This document shows, piece after piece, positions 34,053 through 42,590 of a DNA stretch of 64,000 nt. A program made the position numbers and the translations under genes. The stretch spans positions 62,001 through 126,000 of the forward strand of contig JAVJQT010000007.1 in NCBI GenBank assembly GCA_040218795.1, read 5' to 3'. The notes under the pieces were generated by a model, which saw only the letters and a program-made list of their open reading frames with translations, made no database searches and was not told where the DNA came from. The stretch comes from CCMP332 sp040218795 (GTDB taxonomy: Bacteria > Bacteroidota > Bacteroidia > Cytophagales > CCMP332). Within the stretch, counting starts at the first letter, position 1, and each line of letters begins with the position of its first letter.

Positions 34053-36866
34053 TTAACGACTTAAGTACAAGTTTCGTTCTGAATAGATCTTCGTGAAATA
34101 ATCATCGAAGAGATCGTCAATAAAATAAATGGCTTCCCCGGTCGATTTCATTTCGGGCCCCAGCTCTTTATTTACATTGGGGAATTTATTAAACGAGAAG
34201 ACCGGTTCTTTAATTGCGTAACCGTGTTTATAGGGTTTAAATTCAAAATCGGTCAACTTTGCTTCGCCTAACATGACCTTTGTCACATAATTGACATAAG
34301 GCTCTCTATAGGCTTTGCATATAAACGGAACAGTTCTGGATGCCCTGGGGTTCGCTTCTATTACATAAACCTTGTCGTCTTTGATGGCGAATTGAATGTT
34401 GATCAATCCGACGGTATTTAATTCCAGGGCAATTTTTTTAGTGTACTCCTCAATTTTTTTGATGATCAAATCACCAAGATTGAAAGGTGGCAGCACGGCG
34501 TAAGAATCTCCGGAATGAATACCAGCCGGTTCTATATGTTGCATTATTCCAATGATATACACATTCTCTCCATCACAGATGGCATCTGCTTCTGCCTCTA
34601 TGGCTCGATCGAGGAAATGGTCAAGAAGAATTTTATTTCCCGGCAATTGCCTCAATATGTTAACAACATGCTTTTCAAGTTCATCTTCATTGATAACAAT
34701 TTTCATGCTCTGTCCGCCAAGCACATAACTTGGTCTAACAAGCAATGGAAAGTCTAATTTTTTAGAAAGATCAAGCGCCTCTTCTGAAGTTGTGATCGAA
34801 CCGAACTCAGGGTAGGGGATATCATTTTCCTTCAATAAAGTTGAAAAACTTCCGCGGTCTTCTGCGAGGTCTAGCGATTTGAATGAAGTTCCAAATATTT
34901 TAATACCATATCTGTCGAGCTTTTCGGCGAGCTTTAAAGCCGTTTGCCCTCCGAGTTGTACGATGACGCCCTCGGGTTTTTCATGTTCTATGATCTCGTA
35001 TATATGCTCCCAAAAAACTGGTTCGAAATAGAGCTTATCTGAAATATCAAAGTCGGTAGAAACCGTTTCCGGATTGCAATTGATCATGATTGTTTCATAG
35101 CCGCATTCTTTCGCCGCCAATACACCATGTACGCAGGAATAGTCAAACTCTATGCCCTGACCAATTCTGTTTGGGCCGGAACCCAAAACCAATACTTTCT
35201 TTTTATCGGATCGAACCGACTCATTTTCTTCTCCAAATGTAGAATAATAATAAGGCGTTTGAGCTTCGAATTCGGCGGCGCAGGTATCCACGAGTTTGAA
35301 AACTCTTTTAACACCGAGCTTTTGCCGGTGATTATAAACTTCACTTTCCAAACAATTCAAAATATGAGCAATTTGACGGTCAGCATAGCCTTTGCGTTTG
35401 GCTTCAAGCATGGTTTCCTTATCTACCTCTTCAAGATTTTGCTCTGAAAGCTTTTTCTCAAAATTTAAGAGATCTTCAATTTGATATAGAAACCAGTTGT
35501 CAATTTTTGTGAGTTTATGGATGGTTCGCGTAGAAATACCCAGTTTCATGGCATCGTATATGTGAAATAGACGATTCCAACTTGGGTGGGCCAGACTTTC
35601 GAGCAATTGCTCCTGATTTTTATTTTCTCGCCCATCGGCACCTATTCCATTTCTTCTAATTTCAAGCGATTGACATGCTTTTTGTAAGGCTTCCTGGAAA
35701 TTTCTGCCTATTCCCATGGCTTCTCCCACAGATTTCATCTGCAAACCCAAATGTCTGTCTGCGCCCGGGAATTTATCAAAATTCCATCTTGGAACCTTCA
35801 CTATTACATAGTCAATGGCAGGTTCGAAACAGGCGGAGGTGGTTTTAGTAATTTGATTTTTAAGCTCGTCGAGATTGTAACCCAAAGCGAGTTTCGCAGC
35901 TATTTTTGCAATGGGATATCCTGTGGCTTTTGAGGCCAGGGCAGAAGACCTGGATACCCGTGGATTTATTTCTATTCCAATTATATCATCGTTTTCGGGA
36001 TTGACAGCAAACTGGATATTGCAACCTCCGGCAAACTGGCCAATTCCATCGATCATTTTTTTGCCGAGATCACGCATTTTTTGATAGACCGTATCGGGAA
36101 GGGTCATGGCTGGGGCAACGGTAATGGAATCACCGGTGTGTACACCCATTGGGTCAAAATTTTCTATGGTACAGATAACAATGAAATTGCCGACATTGTC
36201 GCGCATAATTTCTATCTCGTATTCTTTCCACCCGAGAATACTTTGCTCTATCAACACTTCGTGAATGGGGGAGGCGTGAAGCCCGTCGGCCAGGGCCTTT
36301 TCAAAAGTGTCATAATTATTAACAAAAGAACCACCGGCTCCACCCAGGGTATAAGATGACCTTATGATCAAGGGGAATCCAATTTCCTGGGCAATCTCTT
36401 TACCCTCTAAAAAAGAAGTGGCCGTTTTACCTTCGCAAACGCCCACTCCAAGTTCTTTCATTTTTAAGCGAAACTGCTCTCTGTCTTCGGTGGTTTCAAT
36501 CGCTTCAAAATTGGCGCCTATAACTTTGACATTGTATTTATCCCAAATGCCTGCTTTGGCACAGTCCATCGCTAAATTCAGCGCCGTTTGTCCTCCGACG
36601 GTCGGAAGTACAGCATCTACCTTGTGTTTCTTAAGAATCTCAACAATCGATTTTTTCTCCAGGGGCAAAAGATAAATATGATCAGCCGTAGCTGGATCGG
36701 TCATAATGGTTGCAGGATTGGAGTTGATCAAAATTACTTCTATGCCTTCCTCTCGCAGTGATCTAGAGGCTTGAGAACCACTGTAATCGAATTCACAAGC
36801 CTGACCTATAATTATAGGTCCGCTACCAATTAGCAGTACAGTTTTAATGGAAGGATCTTTGGGCAT
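34053..36866 (-). CDS. carB: Carbamoyl-phosphate synthase large subunit, lacking the C-terminal allosteric domain
   Basis: The protein is 937 residues, against about 1070 in E. coli. It has two homologous ATP-grasp halves: LLIGSGPIIIGQACEFDYSG starts the first and VLGSGPNRIGQGIEFDYSC the second (about 555), and EINPRVSRSSALASKATGYP and EANPRASRTVPFICKAY mark the ATP sites. The product ends soon after GPEMKSTGEAIYF, where the MGS-like allosteric domain would begin; the next gene starts 6 bp later, so no remnant is left. It makes carbamoyl phosphate for pyrimidines and arginine together with CarA, which is not in the window. Feedback control by UMP or ornithine through the MGS domain should be absent. 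Confidence 0.96.
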   Translation of the reverse strand: MPKDPSIKTVLLIGSGPIIIGQACEFDYSGSQASRSLREEGIEVILINSNPATIMTDPATADHIYLLPLEKKSIVEILKKHKVDAVLPTVGGQTALNLAMDCAKAGIWDKYNVKVIGANFEAIETTEDREQFRLKMKELGVGVCEGKTATSFLEGKEIAQEIGFPLIIRSSYTLGGAGGSFVNNYDTFEKALADGLHASPIHEVLIEQSILGWKEYEIEIMRDNVGNFIVICTIENFDPMGVHTGDSITVAPAMTLPDTVYQKMRDLGKKMIDGIGQFAGGCNIQFAVNPENDDIIGIEINPRVSRSSALASKATGYPIAKIAAKLALGYNLDELKNQITKTTSACFEPAIDYVIVKVPRWNFDKFPGADRHLGLQMKSVGEAMGIGRNFQEALQKACQSLEIRRNGIGADGRENKNQEQLLESLAHPSWNRLFHIYDAMKLGISTRTIHKLTKIDNWFLYQIEDLLNFEKKLSEQNLEEVDKETMLEAKRKGYADRQIAHILNCLESEVYNHRQKLGVKRVFKLVDTCAAEFEAQTPYYYSTFGEENESVRSDKKKVLVLGSGPNRIGQGIEFDYSCVHGVLAAKECGYETIMINCNPETVSTDFDISDKLYFEPVFWEHIYEIIEHEKPEGVIVQLGGQTALKLAEKLDRYGIKIFGTSFKSLDLAEDRGSFSTLLKENDIPYPEFGSITTSEEALDLSKKLDFPLLVRPSYVLGGQSMKIVINEDELEKHVVNILRQLPGNKILLDHFLDRAIEAEADAICDGENVYIIGIMQHIEPAGIHSGDSYAVLPPFNLGDLIIKKIEEYTKKIALELNTVGLINIQFAIKDDKVYVIEANPRASRTVPFICKAYREPYVNYVTKVMLGEAKLTDFEFKPYKHGYAIKEPVFSFNKFPNVNKELGPEMKSTGEAIYFIDDLFDDYFTKIYSERNLYLSR

Positions 36867-36939
36867 TTCAGTATGAGTTAAAATTTCCCAAAACTAAATG
36901 CTAGGATTCAAAAACAGAAAATTAAATTCAATTTAAAAG

Positions 36940-37746
36940 CTATTTTTCAATATACTTTTTGATATTCTTATTGAGGATGTTATTTCGCGCTTTTTCTACC
37001 TGAATATCATTGAGATTTTTCCTTTTCACCGTTCCGGCACCGTTCATAATATTATTACAGGTTTTATCGTGGACCAGCCCTAAACTATGACCCAGTTCAT
37101 GCGCCAGGCCGCCCCCAAAGGTATTAATTCCCCAATCATATGGATGTTGCTTCATAAAAAGATATTTCAAATAAGCATTTGGAAAATGAACCACGGAAAA
37201 ATCACTGCTGTCCGAAGATGGGAACATGGAACAAGCGACCTGGGAAAAATTTTCTTCTATACTTTCACCTTCGAAATCATTTTTATTGAAATCTGATTTG
37301 CTGACAGTCAAATACAAATTGATGCCCTGTTCGGATTTAGGAATAATCCCGTCCAGGGAATCTTGTAAATCCAGTAAATACCATTTTTTTCGATTGGGGC
37401 ATCTCGACCAATTTTTATCCTTATCATTATCCCAAAGTTTGTCATCTTTTATTTCGATGATTTGAGATAAGCGAAACCTGATCCCACTATCTTTATAAGT
37501 GTGCCTTGCATTACAAGTGCTATCGTCAAAAACGGATTTTTTAAAGGAATAGAGCTGATTGAGACGCTCGACTGAATTTTTTAAATAGGCAATATGTAGA
37601 CTGTCCTTAAGCTGAAAGTTATCACTGCCATCACTTTTTTGAATGATAATGAAGTTTATTCTTAAAGTAAGCGTATCAAACCTACGGGAATGAGAAGCCG
37701 CAGATAATGTTGAGATGAAAAGCAATAATGAAAGATATTTCCACAC
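36940..37746 (-). CDS. Secreted metzincin zinc metalloprotease
   Basis: The GTG start gives 268 residues with a signal peptide (about 1-18, LLLFISTLSAAS). The metzincin site HELGHSLGLVHD has zinc ligands H216, H220 and H226 and the catalytic Glu217. A Met-turn (NNIMNG, M234) follows very closely, only 8 residues after the third His, shorter than in most metzincins. The protein is otherwise Cys-poor, with pairs around 78 and 116. It is probably a secreted protease of the M10/M12/M43 type; which family I cannot say. Confidence 0.83.
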   Translation of the reverse strand: MWKYLSLLLFISTLSAASHSRRFDTLTLRINFIIIQKSDGSDNFQLKDSLHIAYLKNSVERLNQLYSFKKSVFDDSTCNARHTYKDSGIRFRLSQIIEIKDDKLWDNDKDKNWSRCPNRKKWYLLDLQDSLDGIIPKSEQGINLYLTVSKSDFNKNDFEGESIEENFSQVACSMFPSSDSSDFSVVHFPNAYLKYLFMKQHPYDWGINTFGGGLAHELGHSLGLVHDKTCNNIMNGAGTVKRKNLNDIQVEKARNNILNKNIKKYIEK

Positions 37747-37778
37747 CCCTGTGAAATATCAATTATCCTGCCAAAGCT

Positions 37779-38138
37779 TTAAGAGACTTTGAGGATATCA
37801 GTGGGAGTTTTACAAAGAATAGCGCGATTGCCCTTCATGGCTATTGGGCCAACAATTATGGCGGGATTATGAACGAGAATATCTAAAAAGCCCTGCATCG
37901 TTATTTCATGTCCTTTGATATGCTCATGATAGTATTTGGATGAACGATCCATTAATTCTTTTGGCTTTAAGTTCAATCGGTTGATAATTTCTTTCCAGAT
38001 AGTGGTGGTGAGCTGTGTATTAAAAATGTCAATTTCATTCACATGATTGCTGAGTGATTTGGCATAGGCCAATGTTTTTTTGCCTTTGTCACTCCTTGGG
38101 TCGTAAAATAGAACTATCTCGTTGGGATGAAATTTCAT
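37779..38138 (-). CDS. ArsC/Spx-like thioredoxin-fold protein lacking the catalytic Cys (copy 1)
   Basis: The 119-residue product has the ArsC-family order: a first strand (EIVLFYDP), the active-site loop, an ELMDRSSKYYHEH helix, then LDILVHNPAIIVGPIAM and a final strand with a TDIL helix. Where ArsC has PRCSTS-like Cys the loop here reads PRSDKGKK, and the RPI Arg is replaced by Gly (GPIAM). The only Cys is near the C-terminus (ILCKTP). It therefore cannot use ArsC chemistry. It is about half identical to the next gene upstream, from which it is separated by 153 bp. Confidence 0.8.
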   Translation of the reverse strand: MKFHPNEIVLFYDPRSDKGKKTLAYAKSLSNHVNEIDIFNTQLTTTIWKEIINRLNLKPKELMDRSSKYYHEHIKGHEITMQGFLDILVHNPAIIVGPIAMKGNRAILCKTPTDILKVS

Positions 38139-38291
38139 AAATAAGTTAGATTCAATTGAAAATGTAAAGATTTAATTTTTTATATACAATTCCTGAATGG
38201 CTTGCTTGAATTTAAAAAAATAGGATTAACGCCCCAATTCGTTTGAATTCGGCTAAAATAATGATTTTGAAATCGAGAAATAAAAAAAGGC

Positions 38292-38651
38292 TTATTTAAC
38301 CTTCATTACATCTACAGGATTTTTACATACAACGGCAGTCTTGCCGTGAATGGCAATTGGTCCGGCCAACAAGTCGGGTTTGTGAACCAAAATTTTCAAC
38401 ATTCCATCGATATCTATTTCACGCCCCTTTAGTCGGTTTTGATAGAATTCTGATGATCTGTCCATTACTTTTTTAGGTTCCAAATCGACGCGTTCCAGTA
38501 TTTGTTCCCAGCTTGTCGGTGTTAAAGTTGTTTTGGTATAATCAATCTCTCTGATATGATTGTTTATACTTTTTGCATAAGCCAGAGTTTGTTTGCCTAT
38601 TTCCGATTCCGGATCATAAATCAATACTATTTCATTAGGGTGAAAGTTCAT
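38292..38651 (-). CDS. ArsC/Spx-like thioredoxin-fold protein lacking the catalytic Cys (copy 2)
   Basis: This is the paralogue of the previous gene, also 119 residues, with the same start (MNFHPNEIVLIYDP) and the same end pattern (VVCKNPVDVMKV). The loop reads PESEIGKQ, so the ArsC Cys is again missing, and GPIAIHGK replaces the RPI site. Both copies keep the same fold length and one C-terminal Cys, so this looks like a maintained duplication, not decay. Function is unknown; a binding or scaffold role is speculation. Confidence 0.8.
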   Translation of the reverse strand: MNFHPNEIVLIYDPESEIGKQTLAYAKSINNHIREIDYTKTTLTPTSWEQILERVDLEPKKVMDRSSEFYQNRLKGREIDIDGMLKILVHKPDLLAGPIAIHGKTAVVCKNPVDVMKVK

Positions 38652-38727
38652 GATCTAAATTTTATTCGCATTTAAGATAAATTTCAATTCTGAAATTTCC
38701 TATGCTCTAAATCATAATTAGACATAA

Positions 38728-38760
38728 AAAAAGCCTTTCTGATACTTCAAAAAGGCTTTT
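38728..38760 (-). terminator. Terminator of the radA-thioredoxin transcript
   Basis: AAAAGCCTTT (38729-38738) pairs with AAAGGCTTTT (38751-38760) around a 12-nt loop. Read on the minus strand the hairpin is followed by a T-run, 20 bp after the thioredoxin stop codon at 38781. Confidence 0.7.
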
Positions 38761-38780
38761 GGTTTTGAAAATTATTCTGT

Positions 38781-39320
38781 TTACTCTGCTATTAATTTTT
38801 TGATATCATCGGCAATGCCATCTTCGGATGGTCTTTTAGCTTTGATATCTGCAATTCTCCCTTTCTTATCGATGAGATAATACCAGGGCACTGCACCGCG
38901 ATCGTAAAAATTCCTGAAATCCGTTCCTTCGGGATCATTTGAAATTAAACTCACGCCACCGATTTCAAATTTTTCATTGGCCTTCAACCATTTTTCTTTG
39001 GCAGGCTCCAATACGGCAACATACAGAAATACTACTTTATCACTGTTACCGATTTTTTCTCGCAACTCTTTTGATTTTGGCATTTCCTTTATACAAGGCT
39101 TACACCAGCTGCCCCATAGGTCCATATAAACTACCTTACCTTTAAAGTCTGAAAGCGATACATCATTGCCTTCTTTATCTTTAAAAGTGAAATCAGGAGC
39201 GGGTTTCCTGAGATTTTCGTCAATTATACCTCCTTCTGTTGAAAATCCTTTTATTGCAAAGACCGTCACAAAAATTAAGGTAAAAATGCTTGCAGAAATT
39301 GAATATTTCATATTTATCAT
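38781..39320 (-). CDS. TlpA/ResA-like thioredoxin-family protein
   Basis: The 179-residue product has an N-terminal signal or anchor (about 5-27), an AhpC-TSA/thioredoxin fold with PAPDFTFKDKEGNDVSLSDF, and the redox motif WCKPC (C73, C76). GAVPWYYLIDKKG supplies the cis-Pro loop. It acts in the periplasm as a thiol-disulfide reductase, for example in cytochrome c maturation. Its start overlaps the radA stop (ATGA); M4 is an alternative start. A terminator follows. Confidence 0.9.
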   Translation of the reverse strand: MINMKYSISASIFTLIFVTVFAIKGFSTEGGIIDENLRKPAPDFTFKDKEGNDVSLSDFKGKVVYMDLWGSWCKPCIKEMPKSKELREKIGNSDKVVFLYVAVLEPAKEKWLKANEKFEIGGVSLISNDPEGTDFRNFYDRGAVPWYYLIDKKGRIADIKAKRPSEDGIADDIKKLIAE

Positions 39321-40693
39321 TTTTTGAATATTGATTTAAATAATTGTTCAAATCTAGTATAAGAAGCTATATTTATCTTAAATAGTTCTGAATTTATTCC
39401 TTTTAAATTATTGCCGGAAATAGCGATTCGCTTAAATCCAAGTTTTTCAGCTTCTCCTATTCTTTGTTCTATTCTGTTCACTCCTCTAATCTCTCCTCCC
39501 AGTCCAACTTCACCGGCAAAAGATGTGCCATTGTCGACCGGCACATCGATATAGCTCGAAACAATTGAAGCACAAACCGCCAAATCAAGAGCGGGGTCTT
39601 CAATTTTTAAACCGCCGGCAATATTTACAAAAACATCCTGTGCGCTCAATTTAAATCCACCTCGTTTTTCCAGCACTGCCAATAGCATATTTAATCTTTT
39701 ATTATCGAATCCGGTACTTGAACGTTGTGGCGTGCCATAGGTTGCAGGGCTCACTAAAGATTGCACTTCTATCAATAAAGGCCTGTTTCCTTCAATCGTT
39801 GCGCCTATGGCCACCCCATTGATATGATCCTCGTGTTGGGAAAGTAAAATCTCCGATGGGTTTTTCACCTCCCTCAATCCCGCATTATTCATTTCGTATA
39901 ATCCGAGTTCTGAAGTGGAGCCAAATCTGTTTTTTGTGGTACGCAAAATTCTGTAAGCCAAATGTCTGTCGCCTTCAAAATACAAAACCGTATCCACCAT
40001 ATGCTCAAGTACTTTTGGACCTGCGATGCTTCCATCTTTGGTTACATGGCCTATGATAAATACCGGTGTTCCGCTTTCCTTGGCGTACTTCATCAGCTCA
40101 GCCGTACACTCGCGAACCTGCGACACGCTGCCCGCCGTTGATTCTACAAATGAAGAAGTCAGGGTTTGAATGGAATCGACTATTAAAATATCCGGTTGTA
40201 ATTCCTGAATCTGCTTAAAAATATTTTGAGTGGAGGTTTCCGTTAAAATAAAGCATGAGCTTTGATCATCACTTAATCGCTCGGCGCGCATTTTAATTTG
40301 CCGTTCGCTTTCCTCACCGGATACATAAAGTACTTTGACATTTTTCAATTGTAAAGCCAATTGAAGCATCAGTGTAGATTTACCAATTCCGGGTTCACCT
40401 CCTAATAACACCAAAGAACCCGGCACAATGCCACCGCCAAGCACGCGGTTGAATTCAAAATCGGGTGTAGGCAAACGCATTTCTACTTTTGCATCGATCT
40501 CGCTGATTTTTTTTGGTTTGGAAGAGATCTGTGTAGACGTAGAATCTTTCCAGTCCGGGGCCTTGCCTTCTTTTTGGATAATTTCTTCTACAAAAGTATT
40601 CCACTCATTGCAGGAGGGGCATTTGCCCAGCCATTTGGCAGAATTGTAACCGCAGTTTTGACAGAAATAGGCTTTTTTAGTTTTGGGGCTCAT
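39317..40693 (-). CDS. radA: DNA repair protein RadA
   Basis: The 458-residue protein has the complete RadA plan: an N-terminal C4 zinc finger (C11, C14, C25, C28), a RecA-like ATPase with Walker A GEPGIGKST (99-107) and Walker B ILIVDSIQTL, the RadA-specific KNRFG motif (254-258), and a C-terminal Lon-protease-like domain (about 285-458, including LNMLLAVLEKRGGFKL). It drives branch migration during recombinational repair. It is translationally coupled to the downstream thioredoxin gene by a 4-bp overlap. Confidence 0.97.
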   Translation of the reverse strand: MSPKTKKAYFCQNCGYNSAKWLGKCPSCNEWNTFVEEIIQKEGKAPDWKDSTSTQISSKPKKISEIDAKVEMRLPTPDFEFNRVLGGGIVPGSLVLLGGEPGIGKSTLMLQLALQLKNVKVLYVSGEESERQIKMRAERLSDDQSSCFILTETSTQNIFKQIQELQPDILIVDSIQTLTSSFVESTAGSVSQVRECTAELMKYAKESGTPVFIIGHVTKDGSIAGPKVLEHMVDTVLYFEGDRHLAYRILRTTKNRFGSTSELGLYEMNNAGLREVKNPSEILLSQHEDHINGVAIGATIEGNRPLLIEVQSLVSPATYGTPQRSSTGFDNKRLNMLLAVLEKRGGFKLSAQDVFVNIAGGLKIEDPALDLAVCASIVSSYIDVPVDNGTSFAGEVGLGGEIRGVNRIEQRIGEAEKLGFKRIAISGNNLKGINSELFKINIASYTRFEQLFKSIFKK

Positions 40694-40814
40694 TGGTGGT
40701 TCAAAAGTAAATATTTGAATCTAATTTCATTGAAATTATTCAGCCTCGATACATTAAAAAATTAAAGAGATTAAGTTACTATTATTATGTCTAAATAATT
40801 ATGATATTAGTAAA

Positions 40815-42089
40815 ATGAAAACTGCATTTGTCATCATATTAATTGCATTGTCAATAGAAGGTAATTCCCAGATATTAAGTCATTCTCAAAACTCATTTAA
40901 AACTCACCGAATTCAAGGGGATAAAATTTTGAGAATGATCAATCAAAATAACGGAGCATCTTTTTTTATGGATAGTTTGAAGATAAATCAATACGATTCG
41001 ACGGTTTTAATTAATTCCACCAAATCATTCATTATTTATGATTTGCAAAATCGCATTGATAGCATAATTGGCCTCAATGCGTTAAATTCAGATACAATAA
41101 CTAGTAAATTTTATTATACCTCTTTAGTAGACTCTATTACACAAAGATTTAGCTCAGATTCAAATAAAGTTAGCTATCTGGAATATTATTTTGGCGGAAT
41201 TGATATGCCTGATTCAATAGTCTATAAGTATCTTGATAATCAAAACGTATGGCAATACTCATCGGGTTTAAAATATTTTTATTCTTCAGTAAACAATCGT
41301 GTTGATTCTGTATTTAGGTACAGCGGACATAATAATATTCCGGAACTATCTCGTAAAACCAAGTTGTATTATAATAATGCCAGCTTATTGCTGAAGGAAA
41401 TTGATTTTTATTATAATATGCTCTCTCTTGAGTGGAGGCCTTCATCTGGGGAAATATATCACTACAATCAAAGTATGACAAGGTATGATTCCATAACTCA
41501 TGGTGGTATTGATTCAACTTTAAGTCACACATTCGTAAGTTTTACAGAATATATAAGCTATGATAATAATAACAACCCAATTGAACATTGGGATAATTAC
41601 AATGGCAAAATAAGAACTGTCAAATATGGATATGATTTAAATATACTTCTTACTGAAGTAGACACTCCTTTCGTAATAGACAATTTATTTGGATATACCC
41701 CTGGCTTTTCTTTTGCTCAAAACCCTGTTATTTGGGATTCCTCATTCTTCGAATATCAAGGTCCTCAGGAATTCACAGATGAGTTCAAATATTATTATTC
41801 TTTTAGACAACCGGTTTCAAGTCTAATAAAGGAATCATCAGAAGAGGTAAAAATCTATCCGAATCCGGCAACAGATTATTTAATAATCGAATTTGATGAT
41901 TTCAATTCTGATACCAAATTCAGGCTTTATGACTTACAAGGAAGGCTGCAGATAAGTCATAAACTGCAATCAAATAAATCCACAATTTCTTTATCAGGAT
42001 TATCTCAGGGGCTTTATATTTATGAAATTCAGAAAGGTGAGCAAGTGATCCCGTCATCTAAGGGGAGAGGAAAGGTTTTGAAGGAATAA
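40815..42089 (+). CDS. T9SS-sorted secreted protein of unknown function
   Basis: The 424-residue product has a signal peptide ending near GNSQ (about 20). The body (about 25-340) is Tyr/Asn/Asp-rich and beta-prone, with recurring YYNN/HYNQ-type stretches like those in Bacteroidota cell-surface proteins that have RHS-like or YD-like character. The C-terminal 80 residues are a type A T9SS sorting domain (VKIYPNPATDYLIIEF...LSQGLYIYEI). The tail after it is longer than usual (QVIPSSKGRGKVLKE). I do not recognise the main domain. Confidence 0.8.
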   Translation: MKTAFVIILIALSIEGNSQILSHSQNSFKTHRIQGDKILRMINQNNGASFFMDSLKINQYDSTVLINSTKSFIIYDLQNRIDSIIGLNALNSDTITSKFYYTSLVDSITQRFSSDSNKVSYLEYYFGGIDMPDSIVYKYLDNQNVWQYSSGLKYFYSSVNNRVDSVFRYSGHNNIPELSRKTKLYYNNASLLLKEIDFYYNMLSLEWRPSSGEIYHYNQSMTRYDSITHGGIDSTLSHTFVSFTEYISYDNNNNPIEHWDNYNGKIRTVKYGYDLNILLTEVDTPFVIDNLFGYTPGFSFAQNPVIWDSSFFEYQGPQEFTDEFKYYYSFRQPVSSLIKESSEEVKIYPNPATDYLIIEFDDFNSDTKFRLYDLQGRLQISHKLQSNKSTISLSGLSQGLYIYEIQKGEQVIPSSKGRGKVLKE

Positions 42090-42126
42090 ATGATAAGGTC
42101 AGCCTTATAAACGCTGTTTATTAGAA

Positions 42127-42173
42127 TCCTCGTTGCGTTGCGCTAAATTTATCGGCCGATAGGCGGACGAGGA
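42127..42173. repeat. Stem-loop with central 10-bp palindrome, intergenic
   Basis: TCCTCGT (42127-42133) and ACGAGGA (42167-42173) are perfect 7-bp arms. Between them lies the palindrome ATCGGCCGAT (42151-42160). It is more GC-rich than its surroundings and does not end in a T-run. It could be a second type of dispersed intergenic repeat; only one copy is in the window. Confidence 0.5.
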
Positions 42174-42260
42174 CTAGTTGGGGGTTTTATATCTTGTTTT
42201 TGAAGACGAGTGCAAGTGAGGGTTATTGCGGAATTCTATCTCGGAAACCACAAAAGAATT

Positions 42261-42345
42261 CGTCATTCCAAGGCAGGTCCTTGGAATCTCCAATCAAGGA
42301 AAAGAGATTCCAAGAATTCCGTAAAACGGAATCTTGGAATGACGA
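42261..42345. repeat. REP/BIME-like inverted pair of an asymmetric palindrome (locus B)
   Basis: CGTCATTCCAAGG...CCTTGGAATCTCC (42261-42291) is followed by GAGATTCCAAGAATTCCG, a short loop, and CGGAATCTTGGAATGACGA (42304-42345). These are the same two modules as at 33352-33442, but placed head to head, so the GACGA ends point outwards. Both loci share the flank TCTCCAATCAA. This implies a genome-wide repeat family whose copies occur in alternating orientation. Confidence 0.75.
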
Positions 42346-42590
42346 TTAATTTGTAGAATACAGTTACTTTTAGTTCCTATCTCTGAGGTATCGAAGAGTC
42401 TCCAGAAGCATATATTGCATTACTTTGATTAATAAATAAGAGTCGATCAGACTTGTTTTACTACTTATTTTTATTGAACTATTAAATTTGTTCTAGGTTT
42501 TTGAGTCAATCCTAAGTATATATGGTCTGTCCTGAGTTTCCATTTACAATCAAAAGCCCTTAATTTTACCGAAGTAAAACCACAATCAAT
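42346..42590. other. Non-coding region upstream of fumC
   Basis: I see no gene or RNA here. TAAATTTG at 42483-42490 is an exact match to the -7 promoter pattern TAnnTTTG, about 100 bp before fumC, but no good -33 element accompanies it. TAATTTTA at 42561-42568 is a weaker candidate closer to the gene. Confidence 0.35.

Noticed and set aside
34047..34060. Frameshift truncating carB
   Set aside because: The next gene starts 6 bp later and there is no leftover sequence encoding an MGS domain in any frame.
37779..38651. Functional arsenate reductases (arsC)
   Set aside because: Both lack the catalytic Cys and the RPI Arg, and there are no other ars genes.
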